Positions 27,701 through 35,315 of a stretch of 64,000 nucleotides of DNA are shown here, one piece after another (the stretch's first letter is position 1; each line of letters opens with the position of its first letter). This DNA comes from JABMQB01 sp963666575 (lineage in GTDB: Bacteria; Bacteroidota; Bacteroidia; Bacteroidales; Prolixibacteraceae). A program made the translations under genes and the position numbers. The notes below the pieces were generated by a model that had not been told where the DNA came from, made no database searches, and saw nothing but the letters and a program-made list of their open reading frames with translations. The stretch spans positions 124,001-188,000 of the forward strand of contig CAXXYG010000012.1 in NCBI GenBank assembly GCA_963666575.2, in the 5' to 3' direction.

Positions 27701-29241
27701 AAAAAGTGGGGGAGATGATTGAAAAGGTTCGTGAAAAAGTAGATACGGCAATAGGCTGGTTAGTTGATAAAGCAGTGAGCGCAGGAACCTCATTTCTGAA
27801 AATGTTGGGCAAAGGGGCAGCCGCTGTTAAGGGAGGTGTGGCAAAATTATTTCAGTGGTGGAAAAAGAAAAAGAAGTTTTCAGTAAAAGGGAAAGAACAT
27901 AGTATGTCTCTTGTAAAAAAAGGTAAGAAGCCGGATTTAATTATTGCATCCAAACCCAAAGGTATTGAAGATTTAATAGCAGATAAGCTTAAAAGTGCAA
28001 ATGACATACAAGAAGGGCATTTATTAGCGGCTAAGAAAAAGAAAAAGGAGCTAGATACCTATATTGAAACAAATACTGTAAACAAAGGAGGTCCAAATGA
28101 AAAGACCATAGATCTTGATAAAGAAATTGATAAAAAATTAGAGTTAATCAAAACTGATTTATTGACTGGAGGGGCTATTGAGGCAGGCCTGCCTTTAACA
28201 AATGTTACATACAGTAAACAAGGTAATAAAGCAGGTAAAGTTAAAGCATATCCGCTTACAAAATTGCCTGGAAATACGAAAGGAAGTCCTCCTGGCGGTA
28301 CTATACCTGGTTGGGCTCATATTCAAACTTTTGATAAAGCATCTTTTACAAAAAGAGATGGTACCAAACACTCACAACCCCAATTTTGGAGGAGGTTCCA
28401 CTTGTTAAATATGAAATTACATGGACCTGGGGTAGCATGGAATATGGTGCCTGGGCATCAGGACGATAATTCAAAATATGAAAAAGATATTGAAAGAAAA
28501 CTAAAAGGTGAAGTTGATGCTGAAAAAATTTGTTTCTACGAGGTATGGGTTGATCAGTGGCAGGCAAAAAAGCCTGAAGACCCCTCTGATTTTAGAACTG
28601 ATTTTCCGAAAAAGCTAGCCTATAAATATGGCCAACTTCAAGAAGATCCTGTTAAAAAAGGAGTATTTAAAGAAGTTGGAACTCCTAAGGAAGAGCCTTT
28701 TAATTTTGAATTTGATTTTGAACCTGAACAAGCAGGAGATCCAGTTACTATTATTGTAATGAAACAAGGTGAGCCAACTTTAAATCAAATTGGAATAGCT
28801 AAAAACAGAGCACTTACTATTTCTTCTTTAAAAGGTATTTCGAATTTGGACAAGTTGGTTGATGGATTAAAAGGAAAATATTCGGGACTGGAAAGTGTGA
28901 TTCAGGCTTTAAAAGAAATTAAAAATGTATTAGGTGATTTTAAAGATAAAGATGGTATAGTTGTTCGAAAAGTACATTTATTTATTAAAGGTGATGATAT
29001 GAAATCGCAGCTTGAGACAAAAATCAAAGAGCTTGAACAAAATATTGGTGAGATTTCTTCATCAGAGTTTAAAAAAGCAATTGAAGATATCGGAGTACCT
29101 GTCGCCCAAATACCATCTGAGTTAGCAAGCTATGGACTTACAGCTACAAAATTTAACATTTATGATTGGCGTAAAAGAGGAGTACCTCCTGATAAAGCTG
29201 TAAAAGTGAGGTTGTGGATAGAAAGCAAAAAAGTGACTTAA
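24751..29241 (+). CDS. Giant DUF4157 (eCIS core domain) putative cargo/toxin, 1496 aa
   Basis: Starts at GTG 24751; the ATPase stop lies in the same frame just upstream and the first in-frame ATG is only near residue 47, after a conserved N-terminal stretch, so GTG is preferred. Order: SRAVANSIQPKLKVGKPDDK motif (15-34); acidic Gln/Thr-Lys repeats (about 82-130); DUF4157 domain (about 185-260) with HELTH at 251-255, a zincin-type HExxH; three ~140-aa helical repeats beginning at G324, G464 and G603; long amphipathic helices to about 1030; Lys-rich linker (WWKKKKKFSV); then a C-terminal part with RFHLLNMKLHGPG..NMVPG (H1217, N1231), resembling a His-Me-finger nuclease motif. Probably payload loaded into or onto the eCIS; enzyme activity is inference. 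Confidence 0.75.
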   Translation: MFATKIAAEKTTTPSRAVANSIQPKLKVGKPDDKYEQEADQTAERIMSMPMSVSASNGGWGDNDENNNSKAVTPFQVSTIQRQIEEEEEPIQTKFIQLQIEEKDEPVQTKLIQLQSEEEEETVQSKPLSNKKKKSGLKYILNVNEPEGKPKEEVQTKSEGSEVRTQKSTTNFENTLSGSKSGGSVLPEGIRTSMESKFNVDFSGVKVHTDCTAVQMSNQINAQAFTSGNDIYFNQGKYNPNSREGQTLLAHELTHTIQQGASVQPKFFQARATSLKIQRSWLGDAWDTVSDVASSAVEFVSDGLEAGLNYIKNQFHGIVEKIPGYSLLSVVLGQDPVSGVSVDRSGRNFIEAGLDIIPFGNQFKQKLEETGAIEEAAIWLDNQIAGIEISLDSIKSSISDFWDSLSLTDVGDPSGVLERAADIIRRPISQIITFVGNVATEFLRIVKKYVLSNLVLFVKNNTRGYPLLTVILGKDPITEEPVERNGLNLIRGFMLLSADGVEQLRQMQETGTLQRAAEWIDTAVAELDLSWESIKNIFSNAWNLISIENLMSPIETFMQLAALFIEPVGRILRFLIKVGLKILEFIKNALLRRLSTFARQTRGYPLITVLLGKDPFTGELVERNAENIIRGFMSLKEGGEEQFQQMKETGAIQRTLSRIESAVERLGFTWEYITGLFLRLWNTFSLQDLAAPFEAFARIMGVFVAPIRRLFAFIWDVLKIVIEVLLTIMNFPIGLVRNIITKALQAIEDIKRDPIGFLKNILKAIKQGFVQFFENILKHLLSGVTGWLFGELKDAGINPPADFTFKSVLGFVLEVLGITMDRIWKKLAERIGQDKVDKIKGMMDKLEGIWTFVKDVATRGPIAIWEYIVEKLTNLWDTVLEAVRNWVITKIIQQVTVKLLSLLDPTGIMAVVNSVIAIYKAIQSFVRYLREMLEIVNSFVEGVAEIARGNIRTAANFIENAMHRSMPVIIGFLANQVGLGGIGKKVGEMIEKVREKVDTAIGWLVDKAVSAGTSFLKMLGKGAAAVKGGVAKLFQWWKKKKKFSVKGKEHSMSLVKKGKKPDLIIASKPKGIEDLIADKLKSANDIQEGHLLAAKKKKKELDTYIETNTVNKGGPNEKTIDLDKEIDKKLELIKTDLLTGGAIEAGLPLTNVTYSKQGNKAGKVKAYPLTKLPGNTKGSPPGGTIPGWAHIQTFDKASFTKRDGTKHSQPQFWRRFHLLNMKLHGPGVAWNMVPGHQDDNSKYEKDIERKLKGEVDAEKICFYEVWVDQWQAKKPEDPSDFRTDFPKKLAYKYGQLQEDPVKKGVFKEVGTPKEEPFNFEFDFEPEQAGDPVTIIVMKQGEPTLNQIGIAKNRALTISSLKGISNLDKLVDGLKGKYSGLESVIQALKEIKNVLGDFKDKDGIVVRKVHLFIKGDDMKSQLETKIKELEQNIGEISSSEFKKAIEDIGVPVAQIPSELASYGLTATKFNIYDWRKRGVPPDKAVKVRLWIESKKVT

Positions 29242-29324
29242 TAAACCGGTATTCTACATTGTATCTTTTGAAAGGGAGATTATTACTACAATAATTTGTA
29301 AAAGCAAAATGTAAATAATAAAAA

Positions 29325-30302
29325 ATGGGACAGAAAAAATTATCAGAAATAAAAAGCCCAACTGTTTCCCGCGCAGTAGCTAATACCGTGCAATTAAAGC
29401 TTAAAGTAGGGAAACCAGGCGACATCTATGAGAAGGAAGCCGATAATGTTGCCGATTCGGTAATGCGGATGCCAGAACCATTCCTTACGAGGCAGCCCGA
29501 AGAAGAAGAGGAAATTCAACCAAAGCTATTTCAACGGCAGGAAGAGGAAGAAGAACCTGTTCAAACAAAACAAATTCAGAGGCAGCCCGAAGGAGAGGAA
29601 GAAGTACAAACAATGTTGATTCAAAAACAAAACTGTACCGAATGTGCGAATACGGAAGAACCTCGTGTACAAACTTCACCTGAAAGCCATGTTGCATCTT
29701 GCAGTGGGCAAGCTCTTTCCTCTTCAACAAAAAATTATTTTGAGCCTCGTTTTGGTAAAAAATTTAACGACATAAAAGTCCATACCTGCAATACGGCTGT
29801 ACAAATGAACCGTGATTTAAATGCTCAGGCATTTACTTATGGGAACAACATTTTTTTTAACAAAGGGAAATACAATCCTGAAGCTTCCGACGGAAAAAAA
29901 TTATTGGCACATGAATTAACGCATACCATTCAGCAAAAAGGAGGATCGCTCGACTCGATTCAAAGAGAACAAAGTGCTGGTTGTGTCGATTCAGTGCCCT
30001 ACCGAGGGACTTTCTCGAACCTATTACGGGTAGCTTTTTACAGTACCGAAGATTGCCCTAACATTCGTGTAATAATTTATCATAGGGCACATGTTGACGC
30101 ATATCAGTCCTGTGCTAGTTTTGATGTGAGCATTGATGGTGTTAGCCGCACTAGAAGGACGGTACAAACAAGTGATACTGAAAGCCGGACTGTTCTTACA
30201 TTCCGAATGCAAAATGCAGTAAGGCACCACTTAATTTTTTATATGCCTACTGATTGCCGGGGGCTCAGGATAAGTGTAAGAGGAAGTATCAGGAGGTCAT
30301 GA
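29325..30302 (+). CDS. Second DUF4157 (eCIS core domain) putative cargo protein
   Basis: 325 aa. The N-terminus (VSRAVANTVQLKLKVGKPGD) closely mirrors that of the preceding giant protein. Acidic repeats with QRQ..EEEEEPVQTK units span about residues 50-105. A CTEC pair (QNCTECANTEEP) precedes the DUF4157 domain, which carries HELTH at 196-200. The last about 110 residues, after QREQSAGCVDSVPY, are a Cys-containing, beta-rich region (DCPNIRVIIYHRAH, MPTDCRGLRISVRGSIRRS) that I do not recognise and which may be the effector part. It is the last gene of the eCIS run, 83 nt after its larger paralogue; the next gene is on the opposite strand. Confidence 0.75.
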   Translation: MGQKKLSEIKSPTVSRAVANTVQLKLKVGKPGDIYEKEADNVADSVMRMPEPFLTRQPEEEEEIQPKLFQRQEEEEEPVQTKQIQRQPEGEEEVQTMLIQKQNCTECANTEEPRVQTSPESHVASCSGQALSSSTKNYFEPRFGKKFNDIKVHTCNTAVQMNRDLNAQAFTYGNNIFFNKGKYNPEASDGKKLLAHELTHTIQQKGGSLDSIQREQSAGCVDSVPYRGTFSNLLRVAFYSTEDCPNIRVIIYHRAHVDAYQSCASFDVSIDGVSRTRRTVQTSDTESRTVLTFRMQNAVRHHLIFYMPTDCRGLRISVRGSIRRS

Positions 30303-30331
30303 TTATTTTGGACGATTGTATACATAGAGTA

Positions 30332-30835
30332 CTATATGAGAAGGCTTTTATAAATTCCATAATTTTCTTCATCGAAAATACAAAAAAACACCTTCCCTAC
30401 AGATAAATTTTCCGTTAGGAATTTTTTGATTTCACTTAAAGCAATCTCTGCAGCTAATTGTTTGGGGTATCCATAAACACCTGTGCTGATATTTGGGAAA
30501 GCAATTGTTTTTAAATTTTTATCAGAAGTAATTTGTAAACTTCGGCGGTAACACGAAGCCAATAATTCAGGCTCTCCTTTTTGTCCACCTTGCCAAATTG
30601 GGCCAACAGTATGAATCACAAATTGAGCAGGGAGATTATATCCTTTGGTAATTTTAGCTTCACCAGTAGGGCACCCGTTTAATTGGCGGCATTCTAATAA
30701 AAGTTCAGGCCCGGCAGCTGCATGGATAGCGCCATCAACACCTCCTCCACCAAGCAGTGAGTTGTTTGCAGCATTTACGATTACATCCACCTTAATTTTA
30801 GTGATATCTCCTTTAATTATTTCTATCCGGCTCAT
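30332..30835 (-). CDS. Macrodomain protein, O-acetyl-ADP-ribose / ADP-ribosyl hydrolase (YmdB-like)
   Basis: 167 aa single macrodomain. VDVIVNAANNSLLGGGGVDG (about residues 15-35), then CPTGEAKITKGYNLPAQFVI and PNISTGVYGYP, are the ADP-ribose-binding loops of the MacroD/YmdB class. These enzymes hydrolyse O-acetyl-ADP-ribose and remove ADP-ribose from acidic residues. It faces the eCIS operon convergently, ending 29 nt from the last cargo gene. A housekeeping role is likely; protection against an ADP-ribosylating cargo is possible but neither cargo shows an ART motif I can identify. Confidence 0.93.
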   Translation of the reverse strand: MSRIEIIKGDITKIKVDVIVNAANNSLLGGGGVDGAIHAAAGPELLLECRQLNGCPTGEAKITKGYNLPAQFVIHTVGPIWQGGQKGEPELLASCYRRSLQITSDKNLKTIAFPNISTGVYGYPKQLAAEIALSEIKKFLTENLSVGKVFFCIFDEENYGIYKSLLI

Positions 30836-30926
30836 TTTATTAATTCTTTAAATGATTAAATGTAAGAATAGAAAAGCTGTCTCACAATAATTCTTTAAAT
30901 TTAGTGCAACAATAAAAACCTGAAAA

Positions 30927-32381
30927 ATGAAACAAATTCTTTTTGTTGTCGGATTCACGATAGCCGTTTTTTTTAAAGTTAGTTCACAACCCATTTCTCT
31001 ACATCCTGAAAATCTACATTATTTTATTTTTAAAGGTGAACCAACATTACTAATTACATCAGCCGAGCATTATGGAGCGGTCTTAAATTTGGATTTTGAT
31101 TATAAAAAATACCTCAAAACATTAAGTGAAGAGGGCATGAATTACACCCGTATTTTTGTTGGTTCGTATGTTGAAGTACCAGGTAGTTTTGGAATTCAGA
31201 ATAATACACTATCTCCTGCAGTTGGCAGATTTTTGGCACCATGGAAAAGAACCGATATTCCAGGTTCATTTAAGGGTGAGAATAAATTTGATCTATTACA
31301 ATGGAATCCTGACTATTTTTTAAGGCTTAAAGATTTTATTGAAGTAGCTGCGGATTTTGATATAATTGTCGAAGTAACTCTGTTTAGTTCAAATTATAAG
31401 GATGAAATGTGGGTAAGGAATCCATTTAATCATTTGAATAATAGTAATGAATTACCTGAAATTAACCGTAAAGTCTCAAATACTACAAAAAACGGGCAAT
31501 TGATGGAATTTCAGAAAAAAATGGTTCAAAAAATAGTTGCTGAATTAAATGTGTTTGACAATGTTTTTTATGAAATACAAAATGAACCATGGTCAGATAG
31601 TGGTAAAAAAGCTTCGCCTGTAATTTTAACACACGATCCGGATAAAATTAGTTGGGTAGGTTGGTCCGAAACAGCATCGGATATTTCTCTCAATTGGCAA
31701 AAAATAATTGCTCAAACAATTGTTGATACTGAAAACGGATTAGCTCAAAAACACATCATCGCTCAGAATTACTGCAATTTTAAACACTCAGTGGAAAAAA
31801 TTGATCCCAATATTTCGTTAATGAATTTTCATTATGCTTGGCCCGAAGCTGCCTGGTTAAATTATGGTTGGAACCTGCCAATTGGATTTGATGAATCGGG
31901 TTTTTCGGGAAGCTCTGATACAACTTATTTACGTCAAGCCTGGTCTTTTATGTTGGCAGGCGGTGCTTTGTTTAATAATCTTGATTATTCGTTTAGTGCA
32001 GGCTTTGAGGATGGAACAGCCAACAATGTCGCACCAGGCACAGGTGGTAAGGAGCTACGCCGAATGTTAAAATACATGCATCAGTATATTTCGTCGTTTG
32101 ATTTTATTAAAATGGCTCCCGATTTTGATATTGTTTATCATTCTCCTGGATTAACAGCACAGGCACTTTCTGAAAAAGGGAAACAATATGCCATCTTTTT
32201 CTCGGGCACTACGGCCGATTGGATTAAACTTAATTTACCCAAAGGCAAGTTTAATTATGAGCTTACTTCGGTGTATAATGGAAAGCCATTAAAAAAAGGT
32301 TTTTTTACACATGAGGGAGGAATTCGTAAAATGGATTTACCCAGGTTTGATAAAATGTTTGTACTGAAAATCTATAAATAG
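30927..32381 (+). CDS. Secreted glycoside-hydrolase-like TIM-barrel protein
   Basis: 484 aa with an N-terminal signal peptide (hydrophobic stretch then SSQPISL). The body looks like a clan-A (GH5-like) glycosidase: YEIQNEPW with E220 in the NEP motif as likely acid/base, and PIGFDESGF with E323 as likely nucleophile, about 100 residues later as expected for a (beta/alpha)8 barrel. The C-terminal region (YHSPGLTAQALSEKGKQYAI, then MDLPRFDKMFVLKIYK) looks like a small beta-sandwich domain. Substrate is unknown. The stop codon lies inside a terminator hairpin shared with the convergent transporter gene. Confidence 0.78.
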   Translation: MKQILFVVGFTIAVFFKVSSQPISLHPENLHYFIFKGEPTLLITSAEHYGAVLNLDFDYKKYLKTLSEEGMNYTRIFVGSYVEVPGSFGIQNNTLSPAVGRFLAPWKRTDIPGSFKGENKFDLLQWNPDYFLRLKDFIEVAADFDIIVEVTLFSSNYKDEMWVRNPFNHLNNSNELPEINRKVSNTTKNGQLMEFQKKMVQKIVAELNVFDNVFYEIQNEPWSDSGKKASPVILTHDPDKISWVGWSETASDISLNWQKIIAQTIVDTENGLAQKHIIAQNYCNFKHSVEKIDPNISLMNFHYAWPEAAWLNYGWNLPIGFDESGFSGSSDTTYLRQAWSFMLAGGALFNNLDYSFSAGFEDGTANNVAPGTGGKELRRMLKYMHQYISSFDFIKMAPDFDIVYHSPGLTAQALSEKGKQYAIFFSGTTADWIKLNLPKGKFNYELTSVYNGKPLKKGFFTHEGGIRKMDLPRFDKMFVLKIYK

Positions 32382-32408
32382 TTCTGAAATACAACTATTT
32401 ATTTTTTT
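32374..32408 (+). terminator. Intrinsic terminator at the end of the glycosidase gene
   Basis: ATAAATAGTT (32374-32383) and AACTATTTAT (32393-32402) form a perfect 10-bp stem with a 9-nt loop, followed by a run of T to 32408. The left arm includes the TAG stop codon of the glycosidase gene. The stem is AU-rich, so strength is moderate. Confidence 0.55.
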
Positions 32409-33306
32409 ATTGGCTACCCATGGTAATTAATATAATTCCCAGAAGTATTCCCAAAAGAAAAACTCCTTTTTGTTTGAGGTTTTGTTCTTTAAAAATAAAC
32501 GCCCCCAAAACAAAAACAATAATTACACCTCCTCGTCGCAATGCTGCAATTAGCGAAATCATTGAGCCTTCGTAACTTAATGCGTAGAAATACAAAAAAT
32601 CAGCTATAACCAGGGTAAGTCCAATGGCAGGAATTGTCCACCTCCATTTAAACGGAGTATTTATTTTTCGTTTTGGAAACCATAAAAAAACCAAAACCGG
32701 CAATAAAACCAAAATTTGATAAAAAGAAAACCAGGCTTGTACGGATATTCGATTTATATGCGCAATTATAAATTTATCGTAAAGGCCACTTATGGCTCCA
32801 AATAATGTGGCTGCAATAATAAAATATACCCACTTGTTTTTGCGGAATTCAATACCTTCTTTTTTCCCTGCAGTTGAAAAAAGATAGAAAAAAAGAAGGG
32901 TTACTATTACACCAATCCATTGTAGCGGATTAAGTTTTTCATGAAAAATCAATAACGCACCAATCAATGTCCACAAAGGCCCTGTAGCACGGATGGGGGC
33001 ATAAATTGTTACAGGCAGGTGTTTAATGGCAAAAAAAGCTAAAATCCAACTCGAAACAACAATTACCGCTTTTAGTATTACTTGTAAATGTTCCGCAAGC
33101 GTAAGTTGAGGGGCATAAAGGCCTACATTTTGAAATACTTCAGGGAAAAAAAATGAACCTATTACGATTGGTAAAAAAAATATAGCGCTGGTTAATGAAG
33201 CAAAAAAAAGCACCGGTAATACAGCATTCCCATTAAGCGAAAGTTTTTTAAAAATATCGTAAATTCCCAAAAAGAAAGCGGAAGCCAGTCCTAATAATAC
33301 CCACAT
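32407..33306 (-). CDS. EamA/DMT-family membrane transporter
   Basis: 299 aa with about ten hydrophobic segments and two EamA halves; the first begins WVLLGLASAFFLGIYDIFKK and the conserved APIRATGPLWTLIGALLIFH segment ends the first half. The family exports or takes up small metabolites in the inner membrane; substrate cannot be read from sequence. It is convergent with the glycosidase gene and 63 nt downstream of the phosphotriesterase-like gene, so it may be co-transcribed with that gene. A second, distinct EamA protein lies at 37626-38540. Confidence 0.88.
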   Translation of the reverse strand: MWVLLGLASAFFLGIYDIFKKLSLNGNAVLPVLFFASLTSAIFFLPIVIGSFFFPEVFQNVGLYAPQLTLAEHLQVILKAVIVVSSWILAFFAIKHLPVTIYAPIRATGPLWTLIGALLIFHEKLNPLQWIGVIVTLLFFYLFSTAGKKEGIEFRKNKWVYFIIAATLFGAISGLYDKFIIAHINRISVQAWFSFYQILVLLPVLVFLWFPKRKINTPFKWRWTIPAIGLTLVIADFLYFYALSYEGSMISLIAALRRGGVIIVFVLGAFIFKEQNLKQKGVFLLGILLGIILITMGSQ

Positions 33307-33369
33307 TTATTATAAAATATGGAACAAAGATATGTAGGGGAATAGGTTACTACCTGTTTTGTTTTTGAT

Positions 33370-34383
33370 TCATATTTTTGATAATCTTAATTTAACTTCA
33401 AAGGCTTCTGCCGGATTTTTAATGAATAAAAGGTCAATATCTTCCTTTGTAAATCCGTTTTCTTTTAAAGCCGGTATCAAGTAATTTTCGATTTCCATAA
33501 ATCCCCTGAAATTTCCTCCATTGGGTAGCATGGGATCGAACCACCCAGCGTCGTGCGAAAACAGTAGTTTATTGAGTAACCCTTTATTTTTCATTAATTG
33601 TGCAAAAGCTACAAACTCTTCCTGGCTTTTGGGCGTAAATTTATCAAATGCAATCCAGGCTCCTTTTTGAGCCGCTTCAATTTGTTTTGAATGGTCCTTT
33701 TCATTATTTGCGTGTGTCCATATAAAAGCTGAGGCATCGACTCCCATTTTTTCAAGTATTTCGAGTTGCTGAAATGCTGGTGAAGCAAGCCCTGTGTGCG
33801 ACATAATTATTAAACCTGTTTCGCGATGAGTTAGGCATGCGGCAGTTACAATTTTTCGTTGAATGTCTTCCAGAGGTTTTCGTTCAACTGCTATTTTAAT
33901 AAATCCAGGAAAAACTCCTGTTCCTTCAATGCCGTTTTTTGCTTCTGATATCCATCGTTGAGCGAGTTCTTCGGGGGTATCTGAAAATACATATGGAGGT
34001 AAAAATTTACCACCAACAGCAGTGTATAAACCAGTATTTGTAATTATTTGAATACCTGATTTTTCAGACAGAATTTTTAATAACTCGGGGTCGCGGCCCA
34101 AAAAAGCAGGGGTGCATTCTACCAATGTTATATAACCTTTTTCTTTTATCTCAAGAAGATATGGAAGTACTTTATTTACAACTTCATTTTTATTCCACCG
34201 GAAATACCCGGTGCTGTCCGCACCAATAAAATCAACTAATATATGTTCATGATGTAGCGTTTTTCCAATTTTTTCAGGCGAAATAGTACCGTTTACTGTT
34301 ATGATTTTACCAGATTGTGGTTGGCATCCGGCGATTATAGCTAGAAGAAAAAATGGTAAGAAGTAATTTTTCAGAAATTTCAT
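33370..34383 (-). CDS. Phosphotriesterase-family metal-dependent hydrolase, lipoprotein
   Basis: 337 aa. A lipoprotein signal ends LAIIAGC with Cys20. The amidohydrolase/PTE metal ligands are visible: HHEH at 44-47, a candidate bridging lysine in PGFIKIAVE, SHTGLAS, WTHANN and SHDAGWF. PTE-family members include lactonases, phosphotriesterases and other hydrolases of the binuclear metal TIM-barrel type; the substrate here is not known. The lipobox places it on the periplasmic side of a membrane or on the cell surface. Confidence 0.88.
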   Translation of the reverse strand: MKFLKNYFLPFFLLAIIAGCQPQSGKIITVNGTISPEKIGKTLHHEHILVDFIGADSTGYFRWNKNEVVNKVLPYLLEIKEKGYITLVECTPAFLGRDPELLKILSEKSGIQIITNTGLYTAVGGKFLPPYVFSDTPEELAQRWISEAKNGIEGTGVFPGFIKIAVERKPLEDIQRKIVTAACLTHRETGLIIMSHTGLASPAFQQLEILEKMGVDASAFIWTHANNEKDHSKQIEAAQKGAWIAFDKFTPKSQEEFVAFAQLMKNKGLLNKLLFSHDAGWFDPMLPNGGNFRGFMEIENYLIPALKENGFTKEDIDLLFIKNPAEAFEVKLRLSKI

Positions 34384-34562
34384 TGTCAGGATTTTTCCCC
34401 TAAATTAATGAAACGATTTTAGTTTTAAAAAACTTCTGATTCATTTTTGCCGGATTATAGAATCCTTAGGCTAAAACCAACCGCACTATTAAAAGTGCAA
34501 AACTATCCGGATCTTCATTGCTGGTTTTGATTTGTTTATGAAAGACATAATTTCCATCTCCC

Positions 34563-35315
34563 TTAATTTAATGTGCCTAAAATAAATTTCCTGCTTTTAA
34601 GGTCGTCCAAAAAAGTATTAATGTTGTTTTGTAAAAGTTCATGATCATTGATCCCAAAAACATAAAGGATATCGTTGATAATTTCTTCCAGCGTTTTTTC
34701 AGCCTGAATAATATTTTCAATTAAAAATGTATACAAAACCGACAGGTCGACAAATTGGATTTTCCCTGAATCTTTTTCCCTGAATAATAATAAGAAATAA
34801 TCGCCTTTTTTTGTTTGGGCTTCTTTCGGAATAAGCTTATGCACAGGGTATTCCAGTTTTATAAGTTTATGTTCGGGGTTTACAGCTATTAAATTGTTTT
34901 TCCAATTGGTAGAGTTTTTAAATGTGGGATATTTAAGGTCTTCCATCATGTATAGCTCTACTTCCAGCCATTCAAACAGAAGCAGGTCATTAAGGTATGG
35001 AATGTTATAATTTTTTTCATATTTTTCCTGCTGGGCATATTGATAAAATTCAAATGGCATACGCCAAACCTGGGCTTCCTGGCATTTATGATTTGCAAAA
35101 AAAGTTTCAACCATTTTTGCCCAAATACTTTCATCAACATATTTTTTTGCAATTGGAAAAGCCGAAGCTACTGAGTCTTTAACAACATTAAATACTAATC
35201 GTCGGTAATAAGGTAGGCGGTTTGAGTCAGCACCAGCAATTACACGCATTTCACCATTGCGGCAATATTCAGCGATTGATTGTTGCGATTTATATGTTTT
35301 TGTTTTCAGTAACAT
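34563..35315 (-). CDS. DUF2063/HvfC-family partner of the MNIO enzyme
   Basis: 250 aa. The N-terminal part (SIAEYCRNGEM, then LPYYRRLVFNVVKDSVASAF and WAKMVETFFANH) matches the DUF2063 (BufC/HvfC, putative DNA-binding) family. Members accompany DUF692 enzymes and are thought to recognise and present the precursor peptide. The start overlaps the end of the MNIO gene by 26 bp, showing translational coupling. The protein is soluble with no signal peptide. Confidence 0.85.
   Translation of the reverse strand: MLLKTKTYKSQQSIAEYCRNGEMRVIAGADSNRLPYYRRLVFNVVKDSVASAFPIAKKYVDESIWAKMVETFFANHKCQEAQVWRMPFEFYQYAQQEKYEKNYNIPYLNDLLLFEWLEVELYMMEDLKYPTFKNSTNWKNNLIAVNPEHKLIKLEYPVHKLIPKEAQTKKGDYFLLLFREKDSGKIQFVDLSVLYTFLIENIIQAEKTLEEIINDILYVFGINDHELLQNNINTFLDDLKSRKFILGTLN

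Noticed and set aside
1950..30302. Prophage or type VI secretion interpretation of the tail genes
   Set aside because: No capsid, portal, terminase or integrase genes and no TssJLM membrane complex; the DUF4255, CIS tape measure, eCIS ATPase and DUF4157 genes point to eCIS.
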